Positions 1 through 10,251 of a DNA stretch of 64,000 bases are shown in pieces; position 1 is the stretch's first letter; each line of letters starts with the position of its first letter. The stretch comes from Bowmanella dokdonensis. Its GTDB lineage: Bacteria; Pseudomonadota; Gammaproteobacteria; Enterobacterales; Alteromonadaceae. Location: assembly GCF_017254865.1 (NCBI RefSeq), contig NZ_JAFKCV010000012.1:52687-116686 (forward strand). The letters run 5' to 3'. The notes beneath the pieces were generated by a model that was given only the letters and a program-made list of their open reading frames with translations, was not told where the DNA came from and did no database searches. The position numbers and the translations under genes were made by a program.

Positions 1-365
1 CGGAAGAAATTGTTCACCTGGTCGTGGACCATGGTGTGACGGGTAATAGTGTTCTTGAACTGGGCATACTGGTCCGCATTTGGCGCTTCGCCATGGATCA
101 GCATGTAACAAACTTCCAGATATTCGGCGTCTCGCGCCAGCTCTTCGATGGAGTAACCACGGTGCAGCAACACACCTTTTTCGCCATCAATGTAAGTGAT
201 AGCAGACTCGCAGGAACCAGTGGCCATGAAACCGGGATCGAAAGTGAAATAACCATTGGCGCCCAGCGCACGAACGTCAATCACGTCGTGGCCTGCCGTT
301 CCGGATCGGATAGGAAGTTCGATTTCCTTATCGCCTACCTTCAAAATGGCCTTTTGATCTGCCAT
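1..365 (-). CDS. gltA: Citrate synthase, N-terminal part (runs off the left edge)
   Basis: The reverse strand is open from the ATG at 365 to the window edge and gives about 121 residues beginning [20 protein letters not shown]. This matches the N-terminus of type II (hexameric) gammaproteobacterial citrate synthase, including the segments [20 protein letters not shown] and [14 protein letters not shown]. The enzyme condenses acetyl-CoA with oxaloacetate at the entry of the TCA cycle. A GGAGAG ribosome-binding site lies six bases before the ATG. The gene diverges from sdhCDAB, the usual arrangement in gammaproteobacteria. The catalytic residues lie in the missing C-terminal part. Confidence 0.96.
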   Translation of the reverse strand, partial: MADQKAILKVGDKEIELPIRSGTAGHDVIDVRALGANGYFTFDPGFMATGSCESAITYIDGEKGVLLHRGYSIEELARDAEYLEVCYMLIHGEAPNADQYAQFKNTITRHTMVHDQVNNFF

Positions 366-487
366 AAGATGCTCTCCTTCAGATTGCTTCTGTGGTGTTA
401 ATGGAACTTTTCCAGGCTACTACGAGCAAAGGCGATTGCCGGTTTAATGAGGGGAAAAGTTCACATAGGCGTTAAAAAGTGCCGCTA

Positions 488-516
488 TTTGTACTGATAT
501 TAGCTTGGCAAGTCAA
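488..516 (-). promoter_or_regulatory. Predicted sigma70 promoter of gltA
   Basis: Read on the minus strand, TTGACT (516-511) is followed after exactly 17 bases by TACAAA (493-488). It points toward gltA with a leader of about 120 bases. This is a motif match only. Confidence 0.45.
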
Positions 517-832
517 TTTTAATGCGATTTTGCCTGATATCTATTCAACTAAAGTTTAGTGGTCAGAATTGGCCTTGTGCCGCTAATCTTGACACCCGGT
601 TCTACCCGGGGAATATCGGCCTGAGGGTGGTGATGCCGAACAGGAATAATAGTTTCGTCGCTGAGTTGCTGCAAGGGGATCTGACCCGTGCCTGCTTATC
701 GGGGCCCACTGATCTGCACGGCCAATCCGGTCGTAGAGAAAAATGACCGCTTCATCCGCTGGAGGCTGTCCCAACCGGTATTTGTGCACTAATTAAACAA
801 TCGTCTGTCAGGGACTTGGGGTGTAACAAAAA

Positions 833-861
833 TTGTAATTGTGGCGCGCTCTGGATATACT
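833..861 (+). promoter_or_regulatory. Predicted sigma70 promoter of the sdh-suc operon
   Basis: TTGTAA (833-838) and TATACT (856-861) are separated by 17 bases and face sdhC, leaving a leader of about 160 bases. The rest of the 660-base gltA-sdhC interval shows no convincing gene; the short ORFs in it look spurious. An imperfect inverted repeat (TAACAAAAATTGTAA, 824-838) overlaps the -35 region and could be a regulator site. Confidence 0.45.
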
Positions 862-1025
862 TTGCGACGTTTAAGTAGCGGTGTTTGTAGCATTTTTTTA
901 ACAAATGGGACTGCGCCGGAAGATAAAAAACAATCTGCTTGAATCGTGAAACGGCTGATGGAGCGCAAGGCGAAATCAGCGACGATGAAAACTCAACCCT
1001 ACAGGGGTCCAACGGGCAACAAATC

Positions 1026-1400
1026 GTGAAAAAACAAAGACCAGTAAATTTACAACTCAATACGATTAGTTTTCCTCCTGCTGCCATTTCCTCCATTTTG
1101 CATCGGGTTACCGGTGTCGCCCTGTTTTTTGCCCTGATTTTCGTGATCTGGGCCTGGGCGGTCTCTGTGTCCTCCGCTGAAGGTTTTGACATGGTGGTGG
1201 AGTGTATGAACGGCGTGCTGGGCAAGCTGATTGCCATAGGTACCGTTTCAGCATTTATTTATCATCTGCTCGGTGGCCTGCGTCACATGGTGATGGATAT
1301 GGGGCATTGGGAAGAAATGCAATCCGGTAACAACAGCGCCAGGATCATTATCGGCCTGTGGATTGTGCTGACAGTATTGGTAGGAGTAGTCGTATGGTAA
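1026..1400 (+). CDS. sdhC: Succinate dehydrogenase cytochrome b556 subunit
   Basis: This is the membrane anchor of complex II, which helps bind heme b and ubiquinone. The product begins KKQRPVNLQLNTISFPPAAI after the initiator, has the SILHRVTG quinone-site motif near residues 23-30, a conserved YHLLGGLRH heme-region motif and three hydrophobic helices. The GTG at 1026 was chosen because it gives 124 residues, close to the family length. A longer reading from a TTG at 939 adds a polar tail without family similarity. E. coli SdhC starts four residues further upstream, so the exact start is uncertain. The stop overlaps the sdhD start. Confidence 0.93.
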   Translation: MKKQRPVNLQLNTISFPPAAISSILHRVTGVALFFALIFVIWAWAVSVSSAEGFDMVVECMNGVLGKLIAIGTVSAFIYHLLGGLRHMVMDMGHWEEMQSGNNSARIIIGLWIVLTVLVGVVVW

Positions 1401-1741
1401 TCAATCAGGCCAGCTTGAAACGTGACGGCGTGCAGGATTGGGTATCCCTGCGCGCGACAGCCGTTATCATCACCTTTTTCAGCCTCTATATGGTGTGGTT
1501 CTTTGTTTCGACTCCGCAAGTGACCTTCGAAATCTGGCAGGGGCTGTTTTCCGCCCTGTGGATGAAGGTGTTCACTTTCGCAACGCTGGTTTGCATCATG
1601 ATCCACGTCCGTATCGGCTTGTGGCAGGTGCTGAGCGACTATGTGAAAAACGCCAGACTGCGTGTCTTGTTGCAGTACCTGATGAATCTCCTGGCCTTCG
1701 CCTATGTCCTGGTGGGCCTGTTCGTATTGTGGGGTGTGTAA
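1394..1741 (+). CDS. sdhD: Succinate dehydrogenase membrane anchor subunit
   Basis: This is the second membrane anchor of complex II. The 115-residue product has the same length as E. coli SdhD, three transmembrane helices and the motif HVRIGLWQVLSDY, which carries the heme-ligand histidine region and the quinone-site tyrosine. The ATG at 1394 follows a TAGGAG ribosome-binding site and overlaps the last codons of sdhC, which suggests translational coupling. An upstream in-frame ATG at 1358 lies inside sdhC and is unlikely to be used. sdhA begins directly after the stop codon. Confidence 0.95.
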   Translation: MVINQASLKRDGVQDWVSLRATAVIITFFSLYMVWFFVSTPQVTFEIWQGLFSALWMKVFTFATLVCIMIHVRIGLWQVLSDYVKNARLRVLLQYLMNLLAFAYVLVGLFVLWGV

Positions 1742-3514
1742 GTGAAAGTACCAGTACATGAATTTGATGCCGTAGTGATCGGCGCCGGCGGTGCCGGCAT
1801 GCGCGCCGCCCTGCAGATTTCCCAATCCGGTAAATCCTGCGCTTTGTTATCCAAGGTTTTCCCGACCCGCTCCCATACGGTTTCCGCCCAGGGCGGTATT
1901 ACCGTGGCATTGGGCAATGCCCATGACGACAACTGGGAATGGCATATGTACGACACCGTCAAAGGTTCCGATTACATCGGTGACCAGGACGCTATTGAAT
2001 ATATGTGCAAGACGGGCCCCGAAGCCATTATCGAGCTGGAAAACATGGGCCTGCCTTTCTCCCGTTTCGAGAATGGCCGGGTCTATCAGCGCCCGTTTGG
2101 CGGGCAGTCGAAGAATTTCGGTGGTGAGCAGGCGGCGCGGACCGCTGCAGCCGCGGACCGCACAGGTCACGCCCTGTTGCACCTGCTGTACCAGCAGAAC
2201 GTCAAGAACAAGACCCGGGTGTTCAGCGAATGGTATGCCCTGGATCTGGTCAAAAACCAGGACGGCGATGTGGTGGGCTGTACGGCCATCGATATTGAAA
2301 CCGGTCAGGTAGTGTATTTCAAGTCCAAGGCCGTGGTCCTGGCAACTGGTGGGGCGGGACGTATCTATGCCTCCACCACGAATGCCTTTATCAACACCGG
2401 CGACGGTGTAGGCATGGCCCTGCGTGCCGGCGTGCCGGTGCAGGATATGGAAATGTGGCAGTTCCACCCAACCGGTATTGCCGGCGCCGGCGTACTGGTG
2501 ACCGAAGGCTGCCGGGGTGAGGGCGGTTATCTGCTGAATAAGGACGGTGAACGCTTTATGGAGCGTTACGCGCCCAATGCCAAAGATTTGGCCGGTCGGG
2601 ATGTGGTTGCCCGTTCCATGATGACCGAAATCCGGGAAGGCCGGGGTTGTGAAGGTCCCTGGGGAACCCATATCAAGCTTAAACTGGATCATCTGGGTAA
2701 GGAAGTGCTGGAGTCCCGTCTGCCGGGCATCTGTGAACTGTCCCGTACCTTTGCCCACGTGGATCCGGTCAAGGAACCTATCCCTGTTATCCCCACCTGT
2801 CACTATATGATGGGCGGTATTCCCACTAACGTGGATGGCCAGGCTATCGGTATCGATGAAAATGGCAAAGAAACGCTGATCAATGGTTTGTTCGCCTGCG
2901 GCGAGATTGCCTGTGTGTCCGTGCACGGCGCTAACCGCCTGGGGGGCAACTCCCTGCTGGACCTGGTAGTGTTCGGTCGTGCTACCGGTCTGCATCTGGG
3001 TGAGGCCCTGGACAAGATTGGCGAGCAGCGCGATGCATCCGAGTCTGATCTGGAAGCGGCCCTTTCCCGTTTCAACCGCTGGGAAAGTTCCGAGGCCGGC
3101 AAGGGCGAAGATCCGGTACAGATCCGCAAAGACATGCAAAAGTGCATGCAGCTTAATTTCTCGGTATTCCGTGAAGGGGACGCCATGGCCGACGGCCTCA
3201 AAGAGCTGAAGGAAATTCGCGAACGTCTGCAACATGCCCGTCTGGACGACAAGAGCGGGGATTTCAATACCCAGCGTATAGAGTGTCTGGAGCTGGACAA
3301 CCTGATGGAAACGGCTTATGCCACCGCGGTAGCGGCCAATTTCCGCACCGAGAGTCGCGGTGCCCACAGTCGCTTCGACTATCCTGATCGTGATGATGAT
3401 AACTGGCTGTGCCATAGCATCTATCGTCCCCAGTCCGAGTCCATGACCAAGCGTGAAGTGAATATGTCGCCCAGACTGCGCGAAGCCTTCCCGCCCAAGG
3501 CCAGGACTTACTAA
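1742..3514 (+). CDS. sdhA: Succinate dehydrogenase flavoprotein subunit
   Basis: This catalytic subunit oxidises succinate to fumarate with covalently bound FAD. The 590-residue product is close to the 588 of E. coli. It has the dinucleotide-binding motif [13 protein letters not shown] (about residues 11-23), the FAD-attachment histidine in [12 protein letters not shown] at H45, and the substrate-site stretches HPTGI and [11 protein letters not shown]. Translation starts at a GTG directly behind the sdhD stop codon, so it is probably coupled to sdhD. It sits at the inner face of the cytoplasmic membrane with SdhB. Confidence 0.98.
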   Translation: MKVPVHEFDAVVIGAGGAGMRAALQISQSGKSCALLSKVFPTRSHTVSAQGGITVALGNAHDDNWEWHMYDTVKGSDYIGDQDAIEYMCKTGPEAIIELENMGLPFSRFENGRVYQRPFGGQSKNFGGEQAARTAAAADRTGHALLHLLYQQNVKNKTRVFSEWYALDLVKNQDGDVVGCTAIDIETGQVVYFKSKAVVLATGGAGRIYASTTNAFINTGDGVGMALRAGVPVQDMEMWQFHPTGIAGAGVLVTEGCRGEGGYLLNKDGERFMERYAPNAKDLAGRDVVARSMMTEIREGRGCEGPWGTHIKLKLDHLGKEVLESRLPGICELSRTFAHVDPVKEPIPVIPTCHYMMGGIPTNVDGQAIGIDENGKETLINGLFACGEIACVSVHGANRLGGNSLLDLVVFGRATGLHLGEALDKIGEQRDASESDLEAALSRFNRWESSEAGKGEDPVQIRKDMQKCMQLNFSVFREGDAMADGLKELKEIRERLQHARLDDKSGDFNTQRIECLELDNLMETAYATAVAANFRTESRGAHSRFDYPDRDDDNWLCHSIYRPQSESMTKREVNMSPRLREAFPPKARTY

Positions 3515-3530
3515 GAGGAGCATGAAGTAG

Positions 3531-4241
3531 ATGAAATTGAATTTTTCAATTTATCGTTACAACCCTGATGTCGACAATGCACCTCGGATGCAGGACTATC
3601 AACTGGAAGTGGAAGAAGGCCGCGACATGATGGTGCTGGACGCCCTGATCCAGTTGAAGGAACAGGATTCCACCCTGGTATTCCGTCGCTCATGCCGTGA
3701 AGGGGTCTGCGGATCAGACGGCCTGAACATGAACGGTAAGAACGGTCTGGCCTGTATTACACCGGTTTCGGCACTGGGTAAGGGTAAAATCGTGATTCGT
3801 CCGTTGCCTGGATTGCCGGTAGTGCGCGATCTGGTGGTGGATATGTCGCAGTTTTATACCCAGTACGAAAAGATCAAGCCATACCTGATCAATGACGACA
3901 AGCAGCCTCCGGCCCGTGAATATCTGCAGAGCCCTGAGGAGCGCGAAAAGCTTGATGGGCTTTACGAGTGTATCCTCTGCGCCTGTTGCTCGACAGCTTG
4001 CCCGTCATTCTGGTGGAATCCTGACAAGTTCATCGGCCCGGCCGGTCTGCTGCATGCCTACCGTTTCCTGGCCGACAGCCGGGATACGGCAACAGAGCAG
4101 CGGTTGAGTGAGCTGGACGATGCGTTCAGTGTATTCCGCTGCCATGGCATCATGAACTGTGTCAGCGTCTGTCCGAAAGGATTGAATCCGACCAAGGCCA
4201 TTGGTCAGATCAAATCCATGCTGCTGCAACGGGCTGTTTAG
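3531..4241 (+). CDS. sdhB: Succinate dehydrogenase iron-sulfur subunit
   Basis: This subunit passes electrons from FAD to ubiquinone through three iron-sulfur clusters. The 236-residue product shows the [2Fe-2S] ligands C55, C60, D63 and C75 (Asp as third ligand, as in E. coli), the [4Fe-4S] motif CILCACCSTACP and the later CHGIMNCVSVCPKG motif, which completes the [3Fe-4S] and [4Fe-4S] sites. It follows sdhA by 16 bases. A strong hairpin terminator follows, so part of the transcription may end here before sucA. Confidence 0.97.
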   Translation: MKLNFSIYRYNPDVDNAPRMQDYQLEVEEGRDMMVLDALIQLKEQDSTLVFRRSCREGVCGSDGLNMNGKNGLACITPVSALGKGKIVIRPLPGLPVVRDLVVDMSQFYTQYEKIKPYLINDDKQPPAREYLQSPEEREKLDGLYECILCACCSTACPSFWWNPDKFIGPAGLLHAYRFLADSRDTATEQRLSELDDAFSVFRCHGIMNCVSVCPKGLNPTKAIGQIKSMLLQRAV

Positions 4242-4286
4242 TTACACTCTTGAGCCCCCATGGGATAAAGAGTCATTGATATAGCT

Positions 4287-4317
4287 AAATAGCCATCCAC
4301 CGGGGATGGCTATTTTT
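4287..4317 (+). terminator. Rho-independent terminator or attenuator between sdhB and sucA
   Basis: A 12-bp perfect stem (AAATAGCCATCC, 4287-4298, with its complement at 4304-4315) and a 5-base loop run into a T-tract. It lies 46 bases after sdhB and 142 bases before sucA. It could partly uncouple sdhCDAB from sucAB expression. Confidence 0.75.
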
Positions 4318-4458
4318 GTATTGTCCGGACCGGACAACAGAGTAAAGGCGCGGTGCGACACCTTGTGTCAGGACCGGGACGGGCGGATGCCGGGGTTGTA
4401 TGAAACAGCCATCGGCCTTGTTATTTTTAATTCCTGTCATTTTGATAAAGGGACAAAA

Positions 4459-7278
4459 ATGCTAGAAAGCGTGATGAAAGCATGGTGGGAGTCGTCCCAC
4501 ATGGCTGGTGGTAACGCTGCTTATGTAGAGGAACTCTACGAAGCATATCTCGACGACCCGCAAAGCGTGTCGCAGGAGTGGCGCACGATTTTCGATCAGT
4601 TGCCCAAAGTCAACGGTGTCGAGCTGGAAACCAATCACAGCCAGATCCGTGATCAGTTCAGGACCATGGCCAAACTCGGTCCCATGAGCCGGGTCGCCAC
4701 TGCCGTGTCAGGTGCCAGTGGCGGTGACGAGAAGCAGGTCAAGGTGCTGCAGCTAATCAACGCCTTTCGGTTCCGGGGCCATCAGCACGCTAATCTCGAC
4801 CCGTTGGGCCTGTGGAAGCAGGAGCGGGTCAGGGATCTGGAACTGTCTCATCACGAACTGTCTGAAGCAGATTTTGACCGCGCATTCAATGTCGGTTCCT
4901 ATGCCATCGGCAAAGACAGCATGCCCCTGGGCGAGCTGTTTAAATCACTGAATCGTACCTATTGCGGCTCGGTGGGCGCAGAGTACATGCATATCACCAA
5001 CACCGAACAGAAGCGCTGGATACAGCAGCGTTTTGAATCGGTTCAGGCCAAGCCGGAGTTTGATCGCGACACCAAAGTCGGCATTCTCAAAGGCCTGGTG
5101 GCGGCAGACGGCATGGAAAAATACCTGGGATCCAAGTTCCCGGGCGCCAAGCGTTTCTCCCTGGAAGGTGGCGACGCGTTGATCCCAATGCTGAAGAACC
5201 TGATTACCCATGCCGGCACCAATGGCGCCAAGGAAGTAGTGGTCGGAATGGCTCACCGGGGCCGTCTGAACGTACTGGTCAATGTTCTGGGTAAGAACCC
5301 GTCGGTATTGTTTGACGAGTTTGCCGGCAAGCATGATGAGTCGCTGGGGGCCGGTGATGTGAAGTATCACGCCGGGTATTCGTCTGATTACGCCACACCC
5401 GGCGGCAACGTGCATCTGGCGCTGGCGTTCAACCCCTCACACCTGGAGATCGTCAATCCGGTGGTGATGGGCTCGGTTCGCGCCCGCCTGGATCGTCGTG
5501 GTTGTTCAGATGGTTCTACCGTCGTACCTATCACCATCCACGGTGACGCCGCCATCGCCGGTCAGGGGGTGGTGCAGGAAACCTTCAACATGTCGCAGAC
5601 CCGTGCCTTTGCAGTGGGCGGTACGGTGCGCATCGTCATTAATAACCAGGTGGGCTTTACCACCTCCAAGCGTGAAGATACTCGTTCGACCCAGTACTGT
5701 ACCGATATCGCCAAGATGGTGCAGGCGCCGATTTTCCATGTGAATGCGGATGATCCCGAAGCGGTGATTTTCGTGACCCAACTGGCGCTGGATTATCGCA
5801 ATACCTTCAAACGTGACGTGGTAATCGATCTGGTTTGTTACCGTCGTCACGGCCACAACGAGGCTGACGAGCCCAATGCCACCCAGCCGCTGATGTACCA
5901 GAAGATCAAGAAGCACCCGGTCCCCCGCGAGATCTATGCGGACCAGTTGCTGGCCGAAGGTATCATCGACAAGCACGAAGTGGAAAAAATGGTCAGCGAC
6001 TACCGTGCGGCGCTGGATCACGGCGCCTGCGTGGTCGAGGAATGGCGTCCCATGACCGAGCATTCGGTGGACTGGTCGCCTTATCTGGGCCATGACTGGG
6101 ATGTGATTTACGACGGCGCCATCACTATCGATAAACTGCGTGAACTGGGCGAGAAAATCTTCTCCTATCCTGAGTCGGTTAAACTGAACTCCCGCGTTAA
6201 CAAGGTTTATGAAGACAGGAAAGCCATGATTGCCGGTGAAAAGCCGCTGGATTGGGGCTGCGCTGAGATGCTCGCCTATGCCAGCATTGTCGATCTTGGC
6301 AAGCGCATCCGCATGACCGGGCAGGACTCGGGTCGTGGCACCTTCTTCCATCGCCATGCGGTACTGCACAATCAGAAGGACGGTTCCACCTATATGCCTT
6401 TGCAGCACGTACGTGAAGGGCAGGGACCGATGGAGATTTACGACTCTGTCTTATCTGAAGAAGCCGTGATGGCTTTTGAGTACGGCTATTCCACCGCAGA
6501 GCCCGGTTGCCTGACCATTTGGGAAGCCCAGTTTGGTGATTTTGCCAACGGCGCCCAGGTGGTGATTGATCAGTTCCTCAGCTCTGGTGAGGCCAAGTGG
6601 GGACGCCTTTGTGGTCTGACCTTGCTGTTACCCCATGGTTACGAGGGGCAGGGACCCGAGCACAGCTCGGCACGCCTTGAGCGTTTCCTGCAAATGTGCG
6701 CCGATCACAACTGGCAGGTTTGCGTGCCCTCCACGCCTGCCCAGGTATTTAATATGATTCGCCGTCAGATGGTACGCCCCATGCGTCGTCCATTGATTGT
6801 GATGTCGCCCAAATCCCTGTTGCGTCACGCCATGGCCACTTCCAGTCTGGAAGAGTTGGCCGAAGGCGTATTCAAGAGTGTGATTGGTGAAGTTGATGAG
6901 ATTAATCCGACCAAGGTCAAACGTGTCGTTATGTGCTCGGGTAAGGTCTACTATGATCTGCTCGACCAGCGTCGTAAGAATGAACAGGACGATGTGGCGA
7001 TTATCCGTATCGAGCAACTCTATCCTTTCCCGCATGCAGAGATTGCCGAGGTACTGGAAGCCTATAAGCATGTACAGGATTGGGTATGGTGTCAGGAAGA
7101 GCCACAAAACCAGGGCGCCTGGTATTGCAGCCAGCACCATTTCTGGAGTGCCATTCCGGATGGGGCCAGGCTGACCTATGCGGGACGTTCCGCATCCGCT
7201 TCACCGGCCGTAGGCTATGTTTCCATTCACAACCAGCAACAGAAAGCGTTGGTTGATGATGCATTATCGATTAAATAA
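4459..7278 (+). CDS. sucA: 2-oxoglutarate dehydrogenase E1 component
   Basis: This thiamine-diphosphate enzyme decarboxylates 2-oxoglutarate and passes the succinyl group to the lipoyl arm of SucB. The start at 4459 follows AAAGGGA and gives 939 residues beginning MLESVMKAWWESSHMAGGNA, close to the family length. The in-frame upstream extension to 4306 begins inside the terminator hairpin and is rejected. Recognisable motifs include FRFRGHQHANLDPLG near the N-terminus, MAHRGRLNVLVNVLGK, HGDAAIAGQGVVQE and HSSARLERFLQ. sucB follows after nine bases. Confidence 0.97.
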   Translation: MLESVMKAWWESSHMAGGNAAYVEELYEAYLDDPQSVSQEWRTIFDQLPKVNGVELETNHSQIRDQFRTMAKLGPMSRVATAVSGASGGDEKQVKVLQLINAFRFRGHQHANLDPLGLWKQERVRDLELSHHELSEADFDRAFNVGSYAIGKDSMPLGELFKSLNRTYCGSVGAEYMHITNTEQKRWIQQRFESVQAKPEFDRDTKVGILKGLVAADGMEKYLGSKFPGAKRFSLEGGDALIPMLKNLITHAGTNGAKEVVVGMAHRGRLNVLVNVLGKNPSVLFDEFAGKHDESLGAGDVKYHAGYSSDYATPGGNVHLALAFNPSHLEIVNPVVMGSVRARLDRRGCSDGSTVVPITIHGDAAIAGQGVVQETFNMSQTRAFAVGGTVRIVINNQVGFTTSKREDTRSTQYCTDIAKMVQAPIFHVNADDPEAVIFVTQLALDYRNTFKRDVVIDLVCYRRHGHNEADEPNATQPLMYQKIKKHPVPREIYADQLLAEGIIDKHEVEKMVSDYRAALDHGACVVEEWRPMTEHSVDWSPYLGHDWDVIYDGAITIDKLRELGEKIFSYPESVKLNSRVNKVYEDRKAMIAGEKPLDWGCAEMLAYASIVDLGKRIRMTGQDSGRGTFFHRHAVLHNQKDGSTYMPLQHVREGQGPMEIYDSVLSEEAVMAFEYGYSTAEPGCLTIWEAQFGDFANGAQVVIDQFLSSGEAKWGRLCGLTLLLPHGYEGQGPEHSSARLERFLQMCADHNWQVCVPSTPAQVFNMIRRQMVRPMRRPLIVMSPKSLLRHAMATSSLEELAEGVFKSVIGEVDEINPTKVKRVVMCSGKVYYDLLDQRRKNEQDDVAIIRIEQLYPFPHAEIAEVLEAYKHVQDWVWCQEEPQNQGAWYCSQHHFWSAIPDGARLTYAGRSASASPAVGYVSIHNQQQKALVDDALSIK

Positions 7279-7287
7279 GGGACCACT

Positions 7288-8841
7288 ATGAGCATTGAAA
7301 TTAAAGTTCCGGTACTGCCAGAATCCGTAGCGGATGCCACCATCGCAACATGGCACGTCAAGCCAGGTGACAAGGTCTCCCGTGACCAGAATCTGGTGGA
7401 TATCGAGACAGACAAAGTCGTACTCGAAGTGGTGGCACCCGCCGATGGCGTACTGGCCGAAATCCTTGAGGACGAAGGCGCGACGGTCAATGCCGAGCAG
7501 ATTATCGGTAAGCTGGACGAGGCCGGTAAGTCCGGTTCGTCAGAAAAAGGTGACGGCAAAGGTAATGGAAAGTCGAACGGAAATTCTAACGACGAGTCTG
7601 GTAAGGCTCAGCAAAAACAACAATCCTCCAGTGATAATGGCAAAGGTGAATCAGTGGAAATAAAAGTACCCGTTCTGCCGGAGTCCGTGGCCGATGCCAC
7701 TATTGCGACCTGGCATGTTAAGCCTGGGGAAGCGGTCTCTCGAGACCAGAACCTGGTTGATATTGAAACCGATAAAGTGGTTTTGGAAGTAGTGGCGCCG
7801 GCCGATGGCTCCATCAGCGAAATTCTGGCCGAGGAAGGCGATACGGTCACGGCTGAGCAGGTAATTGCGAATTTCACTTCCGGCAAGGGCGGCAGCAAAC
7901 CAGACAGCAGCAAGTCGGAAGAAAAATCCGATGACAAAGAAAGCAGCGATGCCCTGAGTCCGTCCGTGCGACGTTTGCTGGCCGAAAAAGGAGTCGATGC
8001 CTCCAAGATTAAAGGCACCGGCAAGGGCGGCCGTATCACCAAGGAAGATGTGGAGAAGCATCTGAAGTCCGACGATAAGCAGGGCAAAGCCGAATCCAAG
8101 ACGGAACAGGCGGCTTCCGGTGCCGCAACAGGCATGGCGGATCGCACCGAGAAACGCGTGCCCATGACCCGTCTGCGTAAGACCATCGCCAATCGCCTGC
8201 TGGAAGCGAAAAATTCCACGGCCATGCTGACCACCTTTAATGAGGTCAACATGAAGCCCATCATGGATCTGCGTAAGCAGTACCAGGATATCTTCGAGAA
8301 GCGCCACGGCATCCGTCTGGGCTTTATGTCTTTCTACGTCAAAGCCGTCACCGAAGCCCTGAAGCGCTTCCCTGAAGTCAATGCGTCCATCGATGGCGAT
8401 GATATCTGTTATCACAATTATTTTGATGTCAGCATTGCCGTGTCCACCCCAAGGGGGCTGGTGACGCCGGTATTGCGTGATTGCGATCAACTGGGGCTGG
8501 CCGATATCGAAAAGGGTATCAAGGATCTGGCCATTAAGGGGCGTGACGGCAAGTTGTCCATGGCCGATCTGCAGGGCGGCAACTTCACCATTACCAACGG
8601 TGGTGTATTCGGCTCCCTGATGTCCACTCCTATTATCAACCCGCCGCAAAGCGCCATTCTGGGTATGCACAAGATTCAGGATCGGCCCATGGCGGTGGAC
8701 GGCAAGGTGGAAATCCTGCCGATGATGTACCTGGCCCTGTCCTATGATCACCGTATTGTCGACGGCAAGGAGTCCGTGGGCTTCCTGGTGACCATCAAGG
8801 AACTGCTGGAAGACCCGACTCGCCTGATTCTGGACGTATAA
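7288..8841 (+). CDS. sucB: Dihydrolipoyl succinyltransferase (E2) with two lipoyl domains
   Basis: This is the core of the 2-oxoglutarate dehydrogenase complex. The 517-residue product has two nearly identical lipoyl domains, with lipoyl lysines at K43 and K163 inside repeated [17 protein letters not shown]. They are joined by a Ser/Asn/Lys/Gly-rich linker. A peripheral-subunit-binding domain follows ([20 protein letters not shown], about residues 226-260), then the catalytic domain with [11 protein letters not shown] near the end. E. coli SucB (405 residues) has one lipoyl domain. The two copies differ at many synonymous positions, so the duplication is old and not an assembly error. Confidence 0.97.
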   Translation: MSIEIKVPVLPESVADATIATWHVKPGDKVSRDQNLVDIETDKVVLEVVAPADGVLAEILEDEGATVNAEQIIGKLDEAGKSGSSEKGDGKGNGKSNGNSNDESGKAQQKQQSSSDNGKGESVEIKVPVLPESVADATIATWHVKPGEAVSRDQNLVDIETDKVVLEVVAPADGSISEILAEEGDTVTAEQVIANFTSGKGGSKPDSSKSEEKSDDKESSDALSPSVRRLLAEKGVDASKIKGTGKGGRITKEDVEKHLKSDDKQGKAESKTEQAASGAATGMADRTEKRVPMTRLRKTIANRLLEAKNSTAMLTTFNEVNMKPIMDLRKQYQDIFEKRHGIRLGFMSFYVKAVTEALKRFPEVNASIDGDDICYHNYFDVSIAVSTPRGLVTPVLRDCDQLGLADIEKGIKDLAIKGRDGKLSMADLQGGNFTITNGGVFGSLMSTPIINPPQSAILGMHKIQDRPMAVDGKVEILPMMYLALSYDHRIVDGKESVGFLVTIKELLEDPTRLILDV

Positions 8842-9038
8842 ACGACAATCAGGAGGAAGCGTAGGGGTAAGCAGGAATCATTTCTCACCCCTTGCGCTTC
8901 AGACGCTCAGGTTGAGCCAAGGAGACGAGGTTCAGTCTGAAGAGGCCATCCCCGGGTTGATTATGCAAGGGGGGCCTCAAATGCCTCCGGCAAGCTGATT
9001 GCCGGATAAGCTGCCGGGACCTGGTTCCGGTAATTCAT

Positions 9039-9068
9039 ACTGCAAAAGCAGTTTTTTCTCAGAAAAAA
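9039..9068 (+). other. Small hairpins in the sucB-sucC gap
   Basis: ACTGC-AAAA-GCAGT (9039-9052) runs into a T-tract, and TTTTTTCT-CAGAAAAAA (9052-9068) forms a second alternative fold just before the sucC ribosome-binding site. The 240-base gap contains several GCCGG-type short repeats but no gene. A weak attenuator or processing site is possible. Confidence 0.3.
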
Positions 9069-9081
9069 CGGAAAGAACACC

Positions 9082-10251
9082 ATGAACTTGCATGAATATC
9101 AGGGCAAACAGCTCTTTGCCGAATATGGCTTACCTGTTTCCGAAGGGTATGCTGCCGACACCCCTCAGGCAGCAGTCGAAGCCGCCGAGCGCATCGGTGG
9201 CAAAGAATGGGTCGTCAAGTGTCAGGTGCACGCCGGCGGCCGCGGCAAGGCCGGTGGTGTAAAGCTGGTCAAGACTAAAGACGAAATCCGCCAGTTTGCC
9301 CAGCACTGGCTGGGTAAAAACCTGGTGACCTACCAGACTGACGAGCATGGTCAGCCGGTCAACAAAATACTGGTCGAATCCTGTACCGATATCGATAAAG
9401 AGCTGTATCTGGGTGCAGTGGTTGACCGTGCCACCCGCCGTATCGTTTTCATGGCCTCTACCGAGGGCGGCGTGGAAATCGAGAAAGTGGCAGAAGAAAC
9501 CCCGGAGAAGATCCTCAAGGCCGCCATCGATCCACTGGTCGGCGCTCAGCCTTTCCAGGCACGTCAGATTGCCTTTAAACTGGGCCTGGAAGGGGTACAG
9601 ATTAAGCAATTCACCAATATCTTCCTGGGTCTGGCCAAGATGTTCGAAGAGCTGGATGTGGCCCTCATTGAGATTAACCCGCTGGTAATCAAGTCTGACG
9701 GCAATCTGCATTGTCTGGATGCCAAGGTCGTTATCGACAGCAACGCCATGTACCGTCAGCCCAAGCTGCGCGACATGCACGATCCTTCCCAGGAAGACGC
9801 CCGTGAGTCTCAGGCTGCCAAGTGGGAACTGAACTACGTGGCCCTGGACGGCAACATCGGCTGTATGGTTAACGGCGCAGGCCTTGCCATGGGCACCATG
9901 GATATCGTTAAGCTGAACGGCGGCGCGCCGGCCAACTTCCTGGATGTGGGCGGCGGTGCAACCAAAGAGCGCGTGACCGAAGCCTTTAAAATCATCCTGT
10001 CTGACTCCAACGTCCAGGCGGTACTGGTTAACATTTTCGGCGGTATCGTACGTTGCGACATGATTGCCGAAGGAATCATCGGCGCCGTGGAAGAGGTGGG
10101 TGTCAACGTGCCTGTGGTGGTGCGCCTGGAAGGCAACAATGCCGAGCTGGGTGCCAAGAAACTGGAAGAATGTGAACTGAACATTATCGCTGCAGCCAGC
10201 CTGACTGACGCAGCGCAGAAAGTGGTTGCCGCAGCCGGAGGTGCAAAATGA
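9082..10251 (+). CDS. sucC: Succinyl-CoA synthetase beta subunit
   Basis: This ATP-grasp subunit couples cleavage of succinyl-CoA to nucleoside triphosphate formation. The 389-residue product has the expected start [19 protein letters not shown], the ATP-grasp segment [19 protein letters not shown] and the succinate-side motif [24 protein letters not shown] ribosome-binding site precedes the ATG. Its stop overlaps the sucD start (ATGA), so the two subunits are translationally coupled. It is the seventh gene of the sdh-suc cluster. Confidence 0.98.
   Translation: MNLHEYQGKQLFAEYGLPVSEGYAADTPQAAVEAAERIGGKEWVVKCQVHAGGRGKAGGVKLVKTKDEIRQFAQHWLGKNLVTYQTDEHGQPVNKILVESCTDIDKELYLGAVVDRATRRIVFMASTEGGVEIEKVAEETPEKILKAAIDPLVGAQPFQARQIAFKLGLEGVQIKQFTNIFLGLAKMFEELDVALIEINPLVIKSDGNLHCLDAKVVIDSNAMYRQPKLRDMHDPSQEDARESQAAKWELNYVALDGNIGCMVNGAGLAMGTMDIVKLNGGAPANFLDVGGGATKERVTEAFKIILSDSNVQAVLVNIFGGIVRCDMIAEGIIGAVEEVGVNVPVVVRLEGNNAELGAKKLEECELNIIAAASLTDAAQKVVAAAGGAK

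Noticed and set aside
522..789. Short frames in the gltA-sdhC gap (522-746 plus, 583-789 minus)
   Set aside because: There is no ribosome-binding site, no family resemblance, and they overlap each other on opposite strands.
1847..3523. 558-codon reading frame opposite sdhA
   Set aside because: It is the antisense shadow of sdhA, whose protein matches its family over the full length. The same applies to 15071-16723 opposite glnS and 5506-6408 opposite sucA.
4306..4458. N-terminal extension of SucA
   Set aside because: It begins within the terminator hairpin, has no family match, and the ATG at 4459 has a proper ribosome-binding site.
7288..7900. Assembly error as explanation for the doubled lipoyl domain
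   Set aside because: The two copies differ in many synonymous codons and are joined by a unique linker, so both are real.
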